From assembly GCA_964647785.1 (NCBI GenBank), contig CAZYJD010000004.1, positions 1 to 64,000 on the forward strand: a DNA stretch of 64,000 nt. The letters run 5' to 3'. This stretch comes from CAZYJD01 sp964647785 (lineage in GTDB: Bacteria > Bacteroidota > Bacteroidia > NS11-12g > UBA9320). The stretch's first letter is position 1. Every line of letters starts with the position of its first letter. Made by a program: the position numbers and the translations under genes. This document shows positions 60,846 to 64,000 of the stretch, piece by piece. Below the pieces are notes generated by a model. It was given only the letters and a program-made list of their open reading frames with translations, was not told the origin of the DNA and ran no database searches.

Positions 60846-60853
60846 CAAAGATA
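60846..60853 (-). promoter_or_regulatory. Candidate -7 element of the SulP-carbonic anhydrase unit
   Basis: TATCTTTG on the reverse strand matches TAnnTTTG. It ends 13 nt before the proposed ATT start at 60832. Confidence 0.5.
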
Positions 60854-60888
60854 GAAACTTACTCCTTGGCAGTAATCATCTCCTGAGA

Positions 60889-62133
60889 TTAATCGGTAAA
60901 ATATTTAAGGCGCACCACTTCAAGGCGCTGCTCAAGCGCCTGTAAAACTTTGATCTCAAAATGATCGATATACAGCATGTCTCCCTCCTTGGGGATGCGT
61001 TCCTGATGGGCAATGATGTATCCGCCCAGAGTGTCATAGTCGCCTTCGGGTATTTTTAAATCGTAGGTTTCGTTGAGGTAGTCTACTTCAAGCCTGGTTG
61101 AAAACTCGTACTCATTTTCGCCGATTTTACTTTCAACGATGCCATCGTCGTCGTCGTGCTCATCCTCAATTTCTCCAAAGATTTCTTCTACGATGTCTTC
61201 AACGGTAACAATGCCGGCGGTACCCCCAAACTCATCAACCACCAATGCAATGCTCCGCTGTTTTTGTGTAAATTCATTGAGCAATTCACTCGCTTGCTTG
61301 GCTTCATTCGCAATGGGGATGGGCAGCAAAATCTCTTTGATGTTTTTGGGCTTTCTGTACAAATCAATGTGATGCACGTACCCAATGATGTTGTCGATGC
61401 TATCGCGGTACACCAAAATCTTGCTGTGCCGGGTTTCCATAAAGAGAACTTCCAATGCCTGTATGCTTTCCTGTATGTCAATGGCTCTGATCTCAGTGCG
61501 TGAAACCATGCAATCTCGCACCCGCAGATTCCCAAAATCCAGTGCGTTTTTTAATATCTCAGTATCAATTTCGGGGTCTTCTGCGTCGCTGTTTTGATGC
61601 TCTGTGATGTAGTGGTCGAGGTCCATTTTGCTGAAGGCAGGACTTTCTTCGGTGAAATGCTTGCGCGTGAACAGGAATAAGATCGAACGCGATAACCATA
61701 AGGTGAATTGAACCACCGGATAAAGCAGGAAATAAAAAATCTGAAAAGGATAAATCAACCAGCGCAGGATACCGGCAGGATTGATTCGGAAGATGGCTTT
61801 GGGAATGAACTCTGCAGAAATTAAAACGATCAGGGTTGATATCAGCGTAACCAGCAGAAACTTAACCAGCGTATTGTTGATGGGAAAGTCGAGTATGCGG
61901 CCCATGTAAACACTGAAAAGAACCAGTGCGAGATTGTTGCCCACCAATATGGTGCTGATAAAACGCGATGGACTCTTGAGGTAGTTGCTCAGCAAGCGCG
62001 CCCAATAAAAACCTTGCTGACTCTTGAGTTCTATGCGAAGTTTATTCACCGAAATGAAGGCTATTTCCATGCCGCTGAAGAAGGCGGAAAGAAGCAGCGT
62101 AACCAAAACAATAAGTAGGGCGTTGAGTATCAT
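60889..62133 (-). CDS. CNNM/CorC-like membrane protein with CBS domains
   Basis: The 414-residue protein has a DUF21 membrane domain (about 1-150, opening LLLSAFFSGMEIAFISVNKLRIE), two CBS domains (about 205-330) and a CorC_HlyC domain at the end (GDYDTLGGYIIAHQERIPKEGD). The family includes magnesium/cobalt efflux proteins and hemolysin-like proteins; the gliding protein GldE has the same architecture, but no gld gene is adjacent. The linker EIFGEIEDEHDDDDG is strongly acidic. TATTTTTG lies 10 nt before the ATG. Confidence 0.88.
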   Translation of the reverse strand: MILNALLIVLVTLLLSAFFSGMEIAFISVNKLRIELKSQQGFYWARLLSNYLKSPSRFISTILVGNNLALVLFSVYMGRILDFPINNTLVKFLLVTLISTLIVLISAEFIPKAIFRINPAGILRWLIYPFQIFYFLLYPVVQFTLWLSRSILFLFTRKHFTEESPAFSKMDLDHYITEHQNSDAEDPEIDTEILKNALDFGNLRVRDCMVSRTEIRAIDIQESIQALEVLFMETRHSKILVYRDSIDNIIGYVHHIDLYRKPKNIKEILLPIPIANEAKQASELLNEFTQKQRSIALVVDEFGGTAGIVTVEDIVEEIFGEIEDEHDDDDGIVESKIGENEYEFSTRLEVDYLNETYDLKIPEGDYDTLGGYIIAHQERIPKEGDMLYIDHFEIKVLQALEQRLEVVRLKYFTD

Positions 62134-62143
62134 ACAAGTCTCA

Positions 62144-62151
62144 CAAAAATA
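62144..62151 (-). promoter_or_regulatory. Candidate -7 element of the CNNM/CorC-like gene
   Basis: TATTTTTG on the reverse strand matches TAnnTTTG and ends 10 nt before the ATG at 62133. Confidence 0.5.
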
Positions 62152-62287
62152 AGTGATTGTATTTTCGATTAAGTTTTCAGGAACCGACTTGCATTTTTTG
62201 CTTAAAAATTTCTTAACGTTGAACTGAATTTAACCTTGAGGTTACAAAAAAATTATTCGCTCTAACATTTTTCATTAAAAACAAACC

Positions 62288-64000
62288 ATGTATTCTATGA
62301 AAAGAATCTACTCCTTAATGCTCGCTATGGCCTTTGCTGCCCTGAGTTTCGGGCAGTACTACGTTATTCCGTGGCCCAATGCTGGAATGAACCCCGGTAA
62401 TCTGAATCAAGATCTTGAATACCCTCCCGGTGGAGGAATCTCTGCTGGATGGTCAACCCTTACAACCGGTCCATCCACTGTTTGGACTGCGAACCAAAAC
62501 ATCCCTTTCACCTTTGATTTCAACGGTCAGGCAGTTACATCTTACAAGGTGTCTCCTGCAGGGGTGCTCACATTTAAAACAGATGCCACAGAAGCACCTA
62601 CTTCTTCGAATGTAGCTTTGCCATCATCGGATATACCTGATATGAGTATTTGCGTTTGGGGTCTCGCCATCAATTCCGGAGACTACATCATTAGCAAGAC
62701 TTTTGGTAGTGCGCCCAACCGTCAACACTGGGTGATGTTCAACAGTGCATCACAGGCGGGATTAAACAATGGCTGGGCTTATTGGAGCATTGTGCTTGAA
62801 GAAACCAGCAACAAAATTTACATCGTAGACCAACGTAACCTTTGTGTGCAGGGCACCCAGCAGTGCGCGGGTAAAACCACCCTCACTGCAGGCGTGCAGA
62901 TCGATGGAAGCACGGCGGTAATGGTGCAGGGAAGTCCTTCATTGGCCAACCTTAGCGGCAATAGCGAAACCTCTGCCGACAACAGTTATTATGAGCTTAT
63001 ACCCGGTTCACAGCCTACCGATGATGTGGCTGCTGTGAGCGTGGATCTCGTTCCGAATCTCGTGCTCGCTGATGGTCCTTTCGATATCAAATTGGACGTG
63101 CGCAACCTCGGTTCTGATCCACTCACTTCGGTTAAAATGTATTATTCTGTGAATGGTGGTACTGCAGAGGAAGCTGATCTGAGCGGCCTCAATATTGCAT
63201 CGCTTGCAAGCGGAACCCTCACGCATACGGTGCAATGGAGTCCTTCTACCGAGGGCCAATACAGCATTCGCGTATGGCTCGAAAGCCCCAATGGCAACAC
63301 CGATGCCGATGCATCGAACAATGAAGTGACCATCACCACCAATGCATGGGAAAATGTGTTGGTGAGAAAACCCCTTTATGAGGTGTTCACCAGTTCAACC
63401 TGCGGCCCTTGTGCCCCTGGTAACGTGAATATGAACAATGTGCTCACCCCCTTCAATGGCGATCATGTGGTGGTTAAATACCAACAAAACTTCCCGGGAA
63501 CAGGAGACCCCTACGCCACTGCAGAAACTGTGAACAGAAGAAGTTATTATGCCATCAACTCCATTCCACGCCTCGAGATTGATGGTCAGTGGGATAAGAA
63601 TGCATCCTCACTTACCACAGGTATACACAACGATTTTAAAGCCATCCCGGCTTTTGTAGGCATCACCGCAACGGTTGACTATTGGGCTACTTCGGCTAAA
63701 ATTGATGTGGAAATTGAACCATTGGCAGACTTTGCCGGAAACAATGTGTTGCAGGTGGTGATCATGGAAAAAACCACTTTCGCCAATGTGAAAAGCAATG
63801 GCGAAACACAATTCGAACATGTGGTGAAAAAAATGATCCCCAACCAGAATGGTACGGCCATTGGCCCTCTTACCAAAGGTCAGAAAAAAACCTTCAGCCT
63901 TTCAAACACATTCTATGGCGACTATCGCCTGCCATTGAATGGCCAGTCAGCTGAATACATCAACCACACCAACGAACACAGCGTAGAAGAATTCGATGAT
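62288..64000 (+). CDS. Omp28-like secreted protein, 3' end outside the window
   Basis: The visible 571 codons stay open to the last base. A signal peptide (MYSMKRIYSLMLAMAFAALSFGQ) starts at tandem in-frame ATGs at 62288 and 62297. Residues about 25-240 are a beta-rich domain. Residues 245-355 resemble an Ig/CARDB-like domain, with VSVDLVPNLVLADGPFDIKL and WLESPNGNTDADASNNEVTI. From about residue 360 an Omp28-type thioredoxin-like part begins, with EVFTSSTCGPCAPGN, a CxxC motif. Bacteroidota relatives often end in a T9SS tail, which would lie beyond the window. It is probably a surface or secreted protein of unknown role. Confidence 0.8.
   Translation, partial: MYSMKRIYSLMLAMAFAALSFGQYYVIPWPNAGMNPGNLNQDLEYPPGGGISAGWSTLTTGPSTVWTANQNIPFTFDFNGQAVTSYKVSPAGVLTFKTDATEAPTSSNVALPSSDIPDMSICVWGLAINSGDYIISKTFGSAPNRQHWVMFNSASQAGLNNGWAYWSIVLEETSNKIYIVDQRNLCVQGTQQCAGKTTLTAGVQIDGSTAVMVQGSPSLANLSGNSETSADNSYYELIPGSQPTDDVAAVSVDLVPNLVLADGPFDIKLDVRNLGSDPLTSVKMYYSVNGGTAEEADLSGLNIASLASGTLTHTVQWSPSTEGQYSIRVWLESPNGNTDADASNNEVTITTNAWENVLVRKPLYEVFTSSTCGPCAPGNVNMNNVLTPFNGDHVVVKYQQNFPGTGDPYATAETVNRRSYYAINSIPRLEIDGQWDKNASSLTTGIHNDFKAIPAFVGITATVDYWATSAKIDVEIEPLADFAGNNVLQVVIMEKTTFANVKSNGETQFEHVVKKMIPNQNGTAIGPLTKGQKKTFSLSNTFYGDYRLPLNGQSAEYINHTNEHSVEEFDD

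Noticed and set aside
1..64000. tRNA, rRNA, insertion sequences, integrases and attachment sites
   Set aside because: I looked through the gene-free stretches and saw no cloverleaf, transposase, integrase or flanking direct repeat that would support one.

Overview
The window looks like chromosomal DNA of a Bacteroidota bacterium, probably of the Flavobacteriia or a close relative. Four things support this. Several secreted proteins end in type IX secretion (T9SS) sorting tails. Many genes are preceded by the Bacteroidota -7 promoter element TAnnTTTG instead of a Shine-Dalgarno sequence. Families typical of the phylum are present: a putative Porin_10-like porin, an Omp28-like protein, a PIN-PhoH fusion, a DnaQ/GIY-YIG fusion and an ABA4-like protein. 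HMG-CoA synthase and tryptophan 2,3-dioxygenase also fit flavobacterial metabolism. I see no rRNA, tRNA, CRISPR array, prophage, insertion sequence or recognisable defence island.

Layout. 1-6.1 kb: a cut-off envelope protein, a secreted HNH protein, HMG-CoA synthase and a secreted caspase-like protease with a predicted beta-propeller. 6.2-13.3 kb: an M2 peptidase lipoprotein, a membrane methyltransferase translationally coupled to a papain-like protein whose catalytic Cys is replaced by Ser, a small lipoprotein, RluE, an acetyltransferase-like protein, PurQ and an AlbA_2/Schlafen-type protein. 13.5-22.4 kb: a transglycosylase-like protein, a RidA/aminomuconate-deaminase-like protein, a secreted WD40 protein, an ABC exporter pair, a cyclophilin lipoprotein, RadC and an M1 peptidase with a long C-terminal extension. 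22.5-31 kb: a TPR protein coupled to a phosphosulfolactate-synthase homologue, a possible RmlC - tryptophan dioxygenase - small secreted protein operon, PcrA/UvrD and a ClC channel. 31-43.9 kb: branched-chain aminotransferase, a tandem OmpA-domain protein, a porin, a DAO-family oxidoreductase, a universal stress protein, two membrane proteins, a LOG-family protein, a Na+/solute symporter, an M23 peptidase, QueD and HldD. 43.8-53.6 kb: a very large histidine kinase, a degenerate repeat patch and three T9SS cargo genes. 53.7-64 kb: PIN-PhoH, DnaQ-GIY-YIG, AspS, a SulP transporter overlapping a carbonic anhydrase, a CBS-domain membrane protein and a cut-off Omp28-like protein.

Most genes are housekeeping, and the genome is compact. 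Start-stop overlaps of the ATGA type occur four times, and convergent genes share stop codons three times. I found no convincing large new system. The observations most worth a second look are these: TAnnTTTG elements only 4-10 nt upstream of start codons, suggesting leaderless or near-leaderless mRNAs; a terminator-like hairpin at the predicted 5' end of the OmpA-gene transcript; a SulP gene whose conserved N-terminus extends past the first standard start codon, suggesting an ATT start; the Cys-to-Ser papain homologue; a secreted HNH protein; and the modular repeat patch at 47.34-47.72 kb.
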